This document shows, piece by piece, positions 27,301 to 34,993 of a stretch of DNA of 64,000 nucleotides (its first letter is position 1; every line of letters starts with the position of its first letter). The notes beneath the pieces were generated by a model, which was not told where the DNA came from, ran no database searches, and saw only the letters and a list, made by a program, of their open reading frames with translations. Origin of the DNA: Hyphomicrobiales bacterium (GTDB taxonomy: Bacteria > Pseudomonadota > Alphaproteobacteria > Rhizobiales > Rhizobiaceae); contig UCKS01000023.1 of the NCBI GenBank assembly GCA_900473045.1, forward strand, positions 124,001 to 188,000. Reading direction: 5' to 3'. A program made the position numbers and the translations under genes.

Positions 27301-27743
27301 GGGATGCCGAGCGCCAGCTCCAGCGCAGCCGACATGATCGAGGCCTCGATGGCAAACAGCATGAAGGTGAACGAGGCATAGATCAGCGAGGTGACGGTCG
27401 AGCCGATATAGCCGAAGCTTGCGCCGCGCGTCAGCAGGTCGATATCGACACCGTGGCGGATGGCATAGCGGCTGATCGGCAGGCCGACCCCGAGCATGAC
27501 GAGGCTGGCCGCGAGAATGGCGATGATGGCGTTGGTGGTGCCATAAGACAGAGTGATGGCGCCACCGATCGCTTCCAGCGCCAGGAAGGAAATCGCCCCG
27601 ATCGCCGTCTGCGAGATGCGCTGCGAGGAAAATTGCCGGGCGCTCTTGGCGGTAAAACGCAGCGCGTAGTCTTCCAGCGTCTGGTTGGCGACCCAGCGAT
27701 TGTATTCGCGCCGGACCGGAATGATGCGCTGGCGTGCTGTCAT
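24354..27743 (-). CDS. NCS1-permease-like / cysteine-cluster / hybrid sensor histidine kinase fusion
   Basis: A 1129-residue membrane protein. Residues ~20-490 look like a full nucleobase-cation-symport-1 (CodB/PucI/allantoin-type) permease, with about twelve hydrophobic helices and NCS1-like segments (SQTAIGAISFLALEAIGGA; DIDLLTRGASFGYIGS; LKINVMNAYAGSLAWSNF). Residues 503-540 hold eight cysteines (C503, C506, C518, C526, C529, C530, C536, C540), probably a metal site. Two more helices (575-592, 608-630) and a coiled linker lead to HisKA (H686 in SHELRTP), HATPase (N804, DTGRGIS at 831, GLGLGL at 861) and a receiver (D972, K1021). The C-terminal ~80 residues are of unknown role. It overlaps the response-regulator gene and is divergent from urtA. 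A transporter-derived sensor of urea, purine breakdown products or a related N compound is likely (inference). Whether it still transports is unknown. Confidence 0.9.
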   Translation of the reverse strand: MTARQRIIPVRREYNRWVANQTLEDYALRFTAKSARQFSSQRISQTAIGAISFLALEAIGGAITLSYGTTNAIIAILAASLVMLGVGLPISRYAIRHGVDIDLLTRGASFGYIGSTVTSLIYASFTFMLFAIEASIMSAALELALGIPVWIGYIISAVMVIPLVTHGVRLISKFQLLTQPFWIILNVAPFIFIALADWSKFDLWLAFPGTHKPMGEPGAFAPFSLLEFGAASAVILALMAQIGEQVDFLRFLPPEGQRKLRHRIAVFLAGAGWVIVGAPKLLAGSFLVVLCLSTGVPVEHAADPAHMYLTAFGYMIPWHNAALLLMAAFVVVSQLKINVMNAYAGSLAWSNFFSRLTHSHPGRVVWLMFNVAIALLLMELGIYKLLEETLGIFSIIAMSWLCTISADLFINKPLGLAPPNIEFKRAHLYDINPVGVGAMTASALIALTAHFGVVGAMAASLAPYIALITAFIVSPAIAWATKGKYYLARKPRQSWKKLSTVTCSICEHPFEPEDMAWCPAYSAPICSLCCSLDSRCHDMCKPHASFNAQTAVVAKALLPQKVMETLSTRLGRYGIAVVLSVACIGIILAMIAHQTGTASPETASVINRTVGVVFFVFAVVTGVVCWFYVLAHDSRLVAEEESSRQNTLLLKEIAAHKKTDAALQYAKETAEAANRAKSRYVVGLSHELRTPLNAVLGYAQILERDETIPAPRQSAIKVIKRSADHLSGLIDGLLDISKIEAGRLQVYSNEINIQDFLDQVTDMFRPQAQAKGLFFEHDRASALPQYVRTDEKRLRQILVNLLSNAIKFTDTGTIRFDVAYRSQVATFTVSDTGRGISQADLPRIFEPFQRGEAEHIRPMPGLGLGLTITQLLTQTLGGEIVVESERDRGSTFRVRLMLSALNRPTASLPSIRKIAGYAGPRRTIVVVDDNEDHRDLMREVLMPLDFVVLTAAGGMECLTLIEGIKPDLFLIDISMPGMNGWQLVTRLRDHGQTAPVIMLSANIGDGTAADSHTGHNDTLAKPFDIRQLQDKLAVHLALEWIYSDTVQPAAKAKAKHTMTNPGAAHVEELIRLGEIGYVRGIEAKLADLARQEENQPFTDAVKTYVQAFDLAGYADFLQNINKQGRPAGE

Positions 27744-28054
27744 GCCTAATTTATATTCCCATTTTCAATGTGATCAATGATTAGGCAATGTCCTCCGGGA
27801 CGCGATCTTTTGCAAGTGCGAGAATTGGATTGTTTGGGGACGTGGAGAATTGTTTTTTGGAGGCGGAGCTGCCGGGAAGGCCTCTCGGCAGGCCTGCCAT
27901 TCCGGTAAATGCGGGCATGCTTGTGCTGCAGTGCACACTTCGCCCCGGTCTCTACGTCAATTGACGTATACAGAATCCGCACTCCCCACCGGATAGTTGC
28001 TGCACGAACGGTACTCGGAAGAGCCGTCGTCAAAAGAACGAGAGGGGTTCACAC
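27744..28054. other. divergent control region between the permease-kinase and urtA
   Basis: A 311-base non-coding region with promoters in both directions. The left half is AT-rich and carries no obvious repeat; the right half contains the perfect palindrome at 27953-27968. AGAGGGG (28031-28040 region) is the likely urtA ribosome-binding zone. I looked for a sigma-54 (-24/-12) element, expected for NtrC-controlled urea uptake, and did not find a convincing one. Confidence 0.7.
27953..27968. promoter_or_regulatory. perfect 16-bp palindrome, candidate response-regulator operator
   Basis: TACGTCAATTGACGTA is a perfect 8+8 palindrome, 87 bases before the urtA start and about 210 bases from the kinase start. 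A two-fold symmetric site of this size fits a dimeric LuxR/FixJ-type regulator such as the one encoded at 23438-24361. The link to that protein is inference from position only. Confidence 0.55.
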
Positions 28055-29344
28055 ATGAAATTCAAATCCCAGATCCTGGGCGCGTTCCTGGCGGGCGCGC
28101 TCGCCACGACAGCATTTTCCAGCGTTCAGGCCGCCGAAGACACGATCAAGGTCGGCATCCTGCATTCGCTGTCCGGTACCATGGCGATCTCCGAGACGAC
28201 GCTCAAGGATGCCATGCTGATGCTCATCGAAGAGCAGAACAAGAAGGGCGGCCTTCTCGGCAAGAAGCTCGAAGCCGTCGTCGTCGATCCGGCATCCGAC
28301 TGGCCGCTGTTTGCCGAAAAAGCCCGCGAACTGATTTCCGTCGACAAGGTTTCGGCCGTCTTCGGTTGCTGGACCTCGTCGTCGCGCAAGTCCGTCCTGC
28401 CGGTGTTTGAGGAGCTGAACTCGCTGCTGTTCTATCCGGTCCAGTACGAGGGTGAGGAATCCTCGCGCAACATCTTCTATACCGGTGCCGCTCCGAACCA
28501 GCAGGCTATCCCGGCGGTCGATTACCTGATGAACACGGAAGGCGTCGAGCGTTTCGTGCTTGAAGGTACCGACTACGTCTATCCGCGCACGACCAACAAG
28601 ATTCTCGAGGCCTATCTGATTGCCAAGGGCATTCCGAAGGAAGACATCCTGATCAACTACACGCCGTTCGGTTTCTCCGACTGGCAGACGGAAGTGGCCA
28701 AGATCAAGGAATTCGGCTCGGCCGGCAAGAAGACAGCCGTCGTCTCGACCATCAACGGCGATGCCAACGTGCCGTTCTACAAGGAACTCGGCAACAAGGG
28801 CATCAAGGCAACCGACATTCCGGTCATCGCATTCTCGGTCGGCGAAGAAGAGCTTGCCGGTCTCGACACCAAGCCGCTGGTCGGCCATCTCGCAGCCTGG
28901 AACTATTTCCAGTCCGTCGATGCTCCTGCCAATGCCGAATTCATCAAGCAGTGGCATGCCTTCACCAAGAACGACAAGCGTGTCACCAATGACCCGATGG
29001 AAGCCGCCTATATCGGCTTCAATGCCTGGGTAAAGGCCGTCGAAGCTGCGGGAACCACCGAGACGGATGCGGTTCTCGACACCATCATCGGCACTTCGGT
29101 TCCGAACCTTTCGGGCGGCTACTCCACCGTGATGCCGAACCACCACATCACCAAGCCGGTGCTGATCGGTGAAATCCAGGCCGACGGCCAGTTCGAAATC
29201 GTCCAGCAGACCCCGCAGGTCGTTGGCGACGAATGGTCGGACTTCCTGCCAGACTCGAAAGACCTGATCTCCGATTGGCGCAAGCCAATGTCCTGCGGCA
29301 ACTTCAACGTTGCAACGGGCAAGTGCGGCGGCAAGGGCTCGTGA
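28055..29344 (+). CDS. urtA: urea ABC transporter substrate-binding protein
   Basis: A 429-residue periplasmic urea-binding protein of the UrtA family. The signal peptide is about 26 residues (MKFKSQILGAFLAGALATTAFSSVQA). Family hallmarks follow: VGILHSLSGTMAISETTLKDAMLMLIEEQNKKGG, VFGCWTSSSRKSVLPVFEELNSLLFYPVQYEGEESS, and a late IVQQTPQVVGDEWSDFLPDSKDLISDWRKPM. It delivers urea to UrtBC. The ATG at 28055 fits the signal peptide. The gene is separated from urtB by 322 bases that contain a strong hairpin, an arrangement that usually allows more binding protein than permease to be made. Urease genes in the same direction identify the substrate. Confidence 0.97.
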   Translation: MKFKSQILGAFLAGALATTAFSSVQAAEDTIKVGILHSLSGTMAISETTLKDAMLMLIEEQNKKGGLLGKKLEAVVVDPASDWPLFAEKARELISVDKVSAVFGCWTSSSRKSVLPVFEELNSLLFYPVQYEGEESSRNIFYTGAAPNQQAIPAVDYLMNTEGVERFVLEGTDYVYPRTTNKILEAYLIAKGIPKEDILINYTPFGFSDWQTEVAKIKEFGSAGKKTAVVSTINGDANVPFYKELGNKGIKATDIPVIAFSVGEEELAGLDTKPLVGHLAAWNYFQSVDAPANAEFIKQWHAFTKNDKRVTNDPMEAAYIGFNAWVKAVEAAGTTETDAVLDTIIGTSVPNLSGGYSTVMPNHHITKPVLIGEIQADGQFEIVQQTPQVVGDEWSDFLPDSKDLISDWRKPMSCGNFNVATGKCGGKGS

Positions 29345-29666
29345 TTTTGACGAACACCTGCTGTTTTCATCAAGTTCAGCATATTCCGGCAACGGCCTGA
29401 TCGCCGCTTCCCAAAATCCATTCTCATAACGTGCTGATTGAAATGCCAATACCCTCCGTCCAGACACCGTCTGGGCGGAGGGACCCTCATCTCCCCTGCA
29501 TCTGGCATGGTTTCTGCTTGGTTCAGCTTTGGGACACGGTTCCGGGTACCGTCCTGTTCGATGTGATCGTCGGGCGAGCGGATTGCGGAAAACTTAAGCA
29601 ACAGCGTCGGCATCAAGCGTTTCCCGTCATGCGCGGCTGCCCAGGCCAACGGAACAAGAAAAGCTC
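29345..29666 (+). other. urtA-urtB intercistronic region
   Basis: A 322-base gap within the urt operon. No convincing gene is present. It holds the long hairpin at 29452-29482, and about 180 bases follow before the urtB start, enough for a secondary promoter, although I could not identify one. An open frame through this region in the + strand has no recognisable content. Confidence 0.6.
29452..29482 (+). terminator. long intercistronic hairpin (attenuator or mRNA 3'-end stabilizer) after urtA
   Basis: CCCTCCGTCCAGAC (29452-29465) pairs with GTCTGGGCGGAGGG (29469-29482) over a 3-base loop, 14 bp with a single G-U pair. No T-tract follows, so partial termination or protection of urtA mRNA from 3' decay is more likely than full termination. 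Confidence 0.7.
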
Positions 29667-31274
29667 ATGTATCGCGCCATCCAGACCTTCCTTGTTGCTC
29701 TCTGCCTGCTGGTCAGTTGCCTTGCAACGGGACTGCGTGCGCAGGAGGATATCAGACCACTGGTCGATGCGCTCGGCGCAACCAGTTTTCCGCAGAAGAT
29801 CGAGGCTGTCAAAGCACTGGCCGCGTCGGGCAATCCAAAGGTCGGCGACATTCTGAACAACCTCAACGATGGCAAGCTTTACGCGCCGAAGACCGGCGGT
29901 GTGGTCTATCTCGAAGGCCCGACTGACGGTGTCTATCTCGACGTCCTGACCGGTGCTGCGGCCACCGAGGTTCCCGGAAACCTTGCCAAAATCCGGCTGA
30001 ACAACGGCCTGCGCGGCGCAATCAGCACGGCGCTCAGCCAGTTGACCCTTTTGAGCCCGGACCGCTCCGCTCGCCTCGCAGCATCCAAGGACCTGCTCAA
30101 GGATGCCAATCCGGACAATCTGACGCTTTTGAATTCAGCGCTGGCGCAGGAGAAGGATGCCGAGGTCAAGGCGACGATGGAAGCCGCCCGTGCCGTCATC
30201 CTGCTCAAGACCGATGCCAGTGCCGAGGACAAGAAGGCCGCCATCGACACCATCGCCGAGCGCGGCAATCGCGACGCATTGACGCCCCTGACTGCGGCGA
30301 TGGAGACTGCGCCGGATGATCTGAAGCCAGCGATCCAAACACATATCAATACGATCACCCGTAGCCTTGCCCTGTGGGATGTGGCGCAGAACGTCTGGTA
30401 TGGCCTGTCGCTCGGCTCGGTGCTGCTGCTTGCCGCCATCGGCCTTGCCATCACTTTCGGCGTCATGGGCATCATCAACATGGCGCATGGCGAAATGGTC
30501 ATGCTTGGCGCCTACACGACCTATGTCGTGCAGCAGACGATTGCCGCCGTGGCTCCATGTTTGACAGATTATACGCTGGCCTTCGCGGTTCCCGCCGCCT
30601 TCCTCTTTACCGGTCTCGTCGGTGTCGGCATCGAGCGCAGTGTCATCCGCTGGCTCTATGGCCGGCCACTTGAAACGCTGCTGGCCACCTGGGGCATCTC
30701 GCTGATCCTGCAGCAGGCCATCCGCACCATCTTCGGCCCGACAAACCGCCAGGTCGATAATCCAAGCTGGATGTCCGGCGTCTTCGAGGCCGGCGGTCTT
30801 GCCATCACCTATAACCGCATGTGGATCATCGTCTTCTCGCTCGGTGTCTTCGTCGCGCTGCTTCTGCTGCTGAAGCGATCCAAGTTCGGCCTGCAGATGC
30901 GCGCTGTCACGCAAAATCGGCGCATGGCATCCTCGATGGGTATTCGCACGCCCTGGGTCGATGCGCTGACCTTCGGCCTCGGTTCCGGCATCGCCGGCAT
31001 GGCGGGCGTCGCGCTCAGCCAGATCGACAATGTCTCGCCCAATCTCGGCCAGAACTACATTATCGACAGTTTCATGGTCGTGGTCTTCGGCGGCGTCGGC
31101 AATCTCTGGGGCACGCTGGTCGGTGCCTTGACGCTCGGCATCGCCAACAAGTTCCTCGAGCCCTATGCCGGTGCGGTGCTGGGCAAGATCCTCATCCTCG
31201 TCTTCATCATTCTTTTCATCCAGCGGCGGCCACGCGGCCTGTTCGCGCTCAAGGGAAGGGCGGTCGAACAATGA
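29667..31274 (+). CDS. urtB: urea ABC transporter permease UrtB
   Basis: A 535-residue LivH-type permease with the extra N-terminal region characteristic of UrtB. Residues 1-25 form a signal peptide (LVALCLLVSCLATGLRAQ), then about 210 residues of an Ala/Leu-rich soluble domain (HEAT-like appearance, for example NPDNLTLLNSALAQEKDAEVKATMEAARA) that should lie in the periplasm. The permease core begins near residue 245 (NVWYGLSLGSVLLLAAIGLAITFGVMGIINMAHGEMVMLGAYTTY). The docking loop reads MRAVTQNRRMASSMGIRT. The stop overlaps the urtC start (ATGA at 31271-31274). The N-terminal domain is normal for UrtB and absent from LivH; its function is not established. Confidence 0.96.
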   Translation: MYRAIQTFLVALCLLVSCLATGLRAQEDIRPLVDALGATSFPQKIEAVKALAASGNPKVGDILNNLNDGKLYAPKTGGVVYLEGPTDGVYLDVLTGAAATEVPGNLAKIRLNNGLRGAISTALSQLTLLSPDRSARLAASKDLLKDANPDNLTLLNSALAQEKDAEVKATMEAARAVILLKTDASAEDKKAAIDTIAERGNRDALTPLTAAMETAPDDLKPAIQTHINTITRSLALWDVAQNVWYGLSLGSVLLLAAIGLAITFGVMGIINMAHGEMVMLGAYTTYVVQQTIAAVAPCLTDYTLAFAVPAAFLFTGLVGVGIERSVIRWLYGRPLETLLATWGISLILQQAIRTIFGPTNRQVDNPSWMSGVFEAGGLAITYNRMWIIVFSLGVFVALLLLLKRSKFGLQMRAVTQNRRMASSMGIRTPWVDALTFGLGSGIAGMAGVALSQIDNVSPNLGQNYIIDSFMVVVFGGVGNLWGTLVGALTLGIANKFLEPYAGAVLGKILILVFIILFIQRRPRGLFALKGRAVEQ

Positions 31275-32464
31275 TCACGCAAATGCTTTTCATGAGGCAC
31301 GAGAAGAAAACGCTCTGGGCCGTGTTCCTGATCATGCTTGCCGCAGCCTTCGTGCCGCTTGCCAATCTGCTCATCCCCGAAGGCAGCGCCTTCCATGTGC
31401 CCGGCTATCTGGTGCCGCTGCTCGGCAAGTATCTTTGCTACGCACTTCTGGCCCTGGCTCTCGATCTCGTCTGGGGCTATTGCGGCATTCTTTCGCTCGG
31501 CCATGGCGCATTCTTCGCGCTCGGCGGTTATGCCATGGGCATGTACCTGATGCGCCAGATCGGCGACCGCGGCGTCTATGCCAATCCGCTGCTGCCCGAT
31601 TTCATGGTCTTCCTCAACTGGCAGGAACTGCCGTGGTACTGGTACGGCTTCAACCACTTCGCCTTTGCGGCACTGATGGTGCTTCTGGTGCCGGGCCTGC
31701 TTGCCTTCGTCTTCGGCTGGTTCGCCTTCCGCTCGCGCGTCACCGGCGTCTATCTGTCGATCATCACCCAGGCGATGACCTATGCACTGCTGCTTGCCTT
31801 CTTCCGCAACGAGATGGGCTTTGGCGGCAATAACGGCCTCACCGATTTCAAGGAAATCCTCGGCTTCAACGTCCAGGCCGGCGGCACGCGGGCAGCCTTG
31901 TTTGCCGCAACCGCCATTGCCTTGGCGCTGGCATTGGTTCTGAGCTCGGCCATCGTCCGCTCGAAATACGGCAAGGTGCTGGTCGGCGTGCGCGATGCCG
32001 AAAGCCGGACGCGTTTCCTAGGCTACCGCGTCGAAAACATGAAGCTGTTCATCTTCACGGTCTCGGCGATGATGGCGGGTGTTGCAGGCGCGCTCTATGT
32101 GCCGCAGGTCGGCATCATCAATCCCGGCGAATTCGCCCCGGCAAATTCGATCGAAGTGGTCATCTGGACGGCGGTCGGCGGCCGCGGCACGCTGATTGGA
32201 CCGGTCATCGGCGCCGTTCTCGTCAATTTCGGCAAGAGTATATTCACCGCCGCCTTCCCGGAATTCTGGCTGTTTGCGCTTGGCGCCCTGTTCGTCGCAA
32301 CGACGCTGTTCCTGCCCAAGGGCGTCGTCGGCACGGTCCAGCAGTTCCTTGCCCGGCGCAAGGAGCAGAAAAAGGCTGATGCCGTCGAACAGGCCTATCA
32401 GGACAAGGCAACGGCCAAGGCCGAAAGCCAGCTTGCAATCCTCGAACCCCAGGCTGCGGAGTAG
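31271..32464 (+). CDS. urtC: urea ABC transporter permease UrtC
   Basis: A 397-residue LivM-type permease, the partner of UrtB. Characteristic segments: YLCYALLALALDLVWGYCGILSLGHGAFFALGGYAMGMYLMRQIGDRGVY near residues 55-100, the extended loop LPDFMVFLNWQELPWYWYGF, and the docking loop VGVRDAESRTRFLGYRVENMK. The C-terminus is a charged tail (QFLARRKEQKKADAVEQAYQ), longer than in LivM. The start is the ATG at 31271 overlapping the urtB stop; an open frame running in from 30821 is a shadow of urtB. urtD begins 4 bases after the stop. Confidence 0.96.
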   Translation: MITQMLFMRHEKKTLWAVFLIMLAAAFVPLANLLIPEGSAFHVPGYLVPLLGKYLCYALLALALDLVWGYCGILSLGHGAFFALGGYAMGMYLMRQIGDRGVYANPLLPDFMVFLNWQELPWYWYGFNHFAFAALMVLLVPGLLAFVFGWFAFRSRVTGVYLSIITQAMTYALLLAFFRNEMGFGGNNGLTDFKEILGFNVQAGGTRAALFAATAIALALALVLSSAIVRSKYGKVLVGVRDAESRTRFLGYRVENMKLFIFTVSAMMAGVAGALYVPQVGIINPGEFAPANSIEVVIWTAVGGRGTLIGPVIGAVLVNFGKSIFTAAFPEFWLFALGALFVATTLFLPKGVVGTVQQFLARRKEQKKADAVEQAYQDKATAKAESQLAILEPQAAE

Positions 32465-32468
32465 ACCG

Positions 32469-33221
32469 ATGGACGAAAAAACCTCTCGCAGCCTCCTGTA
32501 CCTTGATGGCGTTTCAGTCTCTTTCGATGGCTTCAAGGCGCTGAATTCGCTGTCATTCGTCGTCGAGCCTGGAGAGCTCAGGGCCATCATCGGCCCGAAC
32601 GGTGCCGGCAAGACCACAATGATGGACATCATCACCGGCAAGACCCGGCCGGACAGCGGCCAGGTGTTCTTCAACGGCGATATCGATCTGACGAAGAAGG
32701 ACGAGGCGGATATTGCCCAGCTCGGCATCGGCCGCAAATTTCAGAAGCCGACGGTGTTTGAAAGCCATACGGTCTGGGACAATATCGAACTGGCGCTCAA
32801 CCGGAAACGCGGGGTGTTCTCGACGCTGTTCTACCGCCTGACGCCAGCCGACAAGGCGCGCATCGAGGAAATCCTCGAAACAGTACGCATGACGGCGCGC
32901 AAGGATGATCTCGCCGCCAATCTCTCGCATGGTCAGAAGCAATGGCTGGAGATCGGCATGCTTCTGGCGCAGGAGCCGAAACTGCTTCTGGTCGACGAGC
33001 CGGTGGCCGGTATGACCGATGCGGAAACCGCCGAAACCGCCATCCTGCTCAAGGAGATCGCCAAGACCCGTTCTGTCGTCGTCGTCGAACACGACATGGG
33101 CTTCATCCGCGATCTCGGCGTCAAGGTGACGTGTCTTGCCGAGGGCTCGGTGCTCGCCGAAGGCTCGATCGATTTCGTCAGCAACGATCCGAAGGTGATC
33201 GAGAACTATTTGGGACGGTGA
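32469..33221 (+). CDS. urtD: urea ABC transporter ATPase UrtD
   Basis: A 250-residue ATPase of the LivG type for urea import. Walker A is GPNGAGKT near residue 43, the signature is LSHGQKQWLEIGMLL (UrtD variant of LSGGQ), Walker B is LLLVDEPVAGM and the switch histidine lies in VVVEHDMGFIRDLG. The start ATG at 32469 lies 4 bases after the urtC stop; a longer frame from 32196 is a urtC shadow. Between urtD and urtE there is a 207-base gap occupied mostly by a palindromic repeat element, which is unusual within an otherwise tightly packed operon. Confidence 0.96.
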   Translation: MDEKTSRSLLYLDGVSVSFDGFKALNSLSFVVEPGELRAIIGPNGAGKTTMMDIITGKTRPDSGQVFFNGDIDLTKKDEADIAQLGIGRKFQKPTVFESHTVWDNIELALNRKRGVFSTLFYRLTPADKARIEEILETVRMTARKDDLAANLSHGQKQWLEIGMLLAQEPKLLLVDEPVAGMTDAETAETAILLKEIAKTRSVVVVEHDMGFIRDLGVKVTCLAEGSVLAEGSIDFVSNDPKVIENYLGR

Positions 33222-33266
33222 GATGCATTACAATGTTTCGATGTTAGCGACAGAGTTTTCGGTTGG

Positions 33267-33402
33267 CTTAACCCCCTCTGTCCCTTTGGGACATCTCCCC
33301 CACAAGGGGGGAGATCATTCTTTTCCGATTTACGTTCAGAAGCCCGTGGCAATCTCCCCCCTTTTGGGGGAGATGTCGGCGTCGCCGACAGAGTGGGGTA
33401 AG
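33267..33402. repeat. RIME-like palindromic intergenic repeat element between urtD and urtE
   Basis: A 136-bp mosaic of nested palindromes. The outer arms (33267-33282 and 33387-33402) are 14/16 complementary (CTTAACCCCCTCTGTC versus GACAGAGTGGGGTAAG). Inside lie GTCCC-TTT-GGGAC (about 33280-33292), ATCTCCCCC...GGGGAGAT (33293-33315), ATCTCCCCC-CTTTT-GGGGGAGAT (33352-33374), and GTCGGC-GTC-GCCGAC (33375-33389). The architecture matches the intergenic mosaic elements known as RIME in Rhizobiaceae. It lies inside the urt operon, so it would be transcribed and could affect mRNA processing or urtE expression. Family name assigned from memory of the motif style. Confidence 0.8.
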
Positions 33403-33428
33403 CTCTCCACAAATTCGGAAGGTGCCAC

Positions 33429-34124
33429 ATGCTGACCGTCGATAACATCAATCTGCATTATGGCGCAGCACAAGCCCTTCGCGGCGTCTCCATCACCGCG
33501 CCGATGGGCAAGATCACCTGCGTGCTCGGCCGCAACGGCGTCGGCAAGACCAGCCTGCTTAGGGCGATCACCGGTCAGCATGGGCCGAGTGCCGGAACGA
33601 TTACCTTCAACGATACCGTGCTGAACGGCATGGCGCCGTATAACCGGGCCAAGCACGGCATCGGCTTCGTGCCGCAGGGGCGGGAAGTCTTTCCGCTTTT
33701 GACGGTCAAGGAAAATCTGGAATCGGGTTATGCGCCGGTGTCGCGTAAGGACCGGTTCATTCCCGAGGATATCTTCAATCTTTTTCCGATCCTGCGCACC
33801 ATGCTCGGGCGTCGCGGTGGCGACCTGTCTGGCGGGCAGCAGCAGCAGTTGGCCATCGGTCGGGCGCTGGTGACGCGGCCGAAAATTCTGGTTCTGGACG
33901 AGCCGACCGAGGGTATCCAGCCATCGATCATCAAGGATATCGGCCGAGCGATCCAGTATCTGCGCGATTCCACCGGCATGGCAATTCTGCTTGTGGAACA
34001 ATATCTTGACTTCTGCCGTGAGCTTGCAGACCATGTCTATATCATGGACCGCGGCGAGATTGTGCACGAAGGCCCGGCCGAAACGCTGGATACGCCGGAA
34101 GCGCGCCGCCACCTCACAGTGTGA
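33429..34124 (+). CDS. urtE: urea ABC transporter ATPase UrtE
   Basis: A 231-residue LivF-type ATPase, second nucleotide-binding subunit of the urea importer. Walker A is GRNGVGKT near residue 35, the signature LSGGQQQQLAIGRAL, Walker B ILVLDEPTEGIQP, and the switch residue is Gln in LVEQYLDFC as in LivF. GTGGCGY-type UrtE sequence (LNGMAPYNRAKHGIGFVPQGREVFPLLTVKENL) is present. GGAAGG lies 7 bases before the ATG. Six bases separate it from ureD, so urease genes are cotranscribed with the transporter. Confidence 0.96.
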   Translation: MLTVDNINLHYGAAQALRGVSITAPMGKITCVLGRNGVGKTSLLRAITGQHGPSAGTITFNDTVLNGMAPYNRAKHGIGFVPQGREVFPLLTVKENLESGYAPVSRKDRFIPEDIFNLFPILRTMLGRRGGDLSGGQQQQLAIGRALVTRPKILVLDEPTEGIQPSIIKDIGRAIQYLRDSTGMAILLVEQYLDFCRELADHVYIMDRGEIVHEGPAETLDTPEARRHLTV

Positions 34125-34130
34125 CATCGG

Positions 34131-34967
34131 ATGGCAATGGCTGAGGCAGCAGGGATCGCTCCGCAAAGGGCATGGGGTAAAGGGCGGCTGGTGGCAAAGC
34201 CGTTTGCGGGGCGTACCCGGCTTTCCGAATTCTACCAGGAAGGCTGTGCCAAGATCCGGTTGCCGGAGACGTTCAATGCGACGATGGAAGCCGTATTGAT
34301 CAACAGCTCCGGCGGGCTGACCGGCGGCGATCATATGGAATGGTCGTTTGTGGCGGGCGAGGGCACGCATCTCACGCTCACCACCCAGGCCTGCGAAAAA
34401 ATCTACAAGGCAAGCGCCGGCACCGCTGATGTGACGGCGCAGATTTCGGTTGGGGCAGGAGCGGCGGTACACTGGCTGCCGCAGGAAACCATCCTGTTCG
34501 ACCGGGCTTCGCTATCGCGCAGGCTGGAAGTCGATCTCGCCGACGGCGCAGAGTTCCTGGCTGTCGAGGCCGTGCTTCTGGGGCGCAAGGCAATGGGCGA
34601 GGCTATGCGCGACGGTCTGTTTCAGGACCGCTGGCGCATTCGCAGGAACGGAGTTCTGTTGCATGCGGAAAATCTCCGGCTCTGCGGCGATATTGCCGGA
34701 TTGACGCAGGAATTGGCGGTGCTCGGCGGACAGGTGGCTTTTGCGACGCTGTTTTATACCGGCGCTGATTGTGAGCGCCACGTGGAAAAGCTGCGCGGTC
34801 TGATCGGCGGCATTGGTGGCGGGGTGAGCCATTATCAGGTGGGGGGCGAGGACAAGCTGATTGCCCGCGTCGTTGCGCCCGATGGTTTCGCCTTGAGAAA
34901 AATTCTCATCCCGGTCATTTCGCACTTGCGCAAGGGCGCCTCTGTGCCGAAAGTCTGGAACCTGTAA
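34131..34967 (+). CDS. ureD: urease accessory protein UreD
   Basis: A 278-residue urease maturation protein. UreD (UreH) binds the apo-urease and recruits UreF and UreG for nickel insertion. Family regions seen: [56 protein letters not shown], and [19 protein letters not shown]. Start codons ATG 34131 and ATG 34137 are both possible; there is no strong RBS. It is the first urease gene, 6 bases downstream of urtE and 26 bases before ureA, which makes the transporter and the enzyme one transcription unit. Confidence 0.96.
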   Translation: MAMAEAAGIAPQRAWGKGRLVAKPFAGRTRLSEFYQEGCAKIRLPETFNATMEAVLINSSGGLTGGDHMEWSFVAGEGTHLTLTTQACEKIYKASAGTADVTAQISVGAGAAVHWLPQETILFDRASLSRRLEVDLADGAEFLAVEAVLLGRKAMGEAMRDGLFQDRWRIRRNGVLLHAENLRLCGDIAGLTQELAVLGGQVAFATLFYTGADCERHVEKLRGLIGGIGGGVSHYQVGGEDKLIARVVAPDGFALRKILIPVISHLRKGASVPKVWNL

Positions 34968-34993
34968 TCGACACGCAATCCTGGTGACCGCGC

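Noticed and set aside
27900..27930. Possible sigma-54 promoter (GG...GC) before urtA
   Set aside because: The GG-N10-GC spacing can be forced, but the flanking bases do not match the TGGCAC/TTGC consensus.
33223..33435. Short open frames in the urtD-urtE gap
   Set aside because: They coincide with the palindromic repeat element and are low-complexity.
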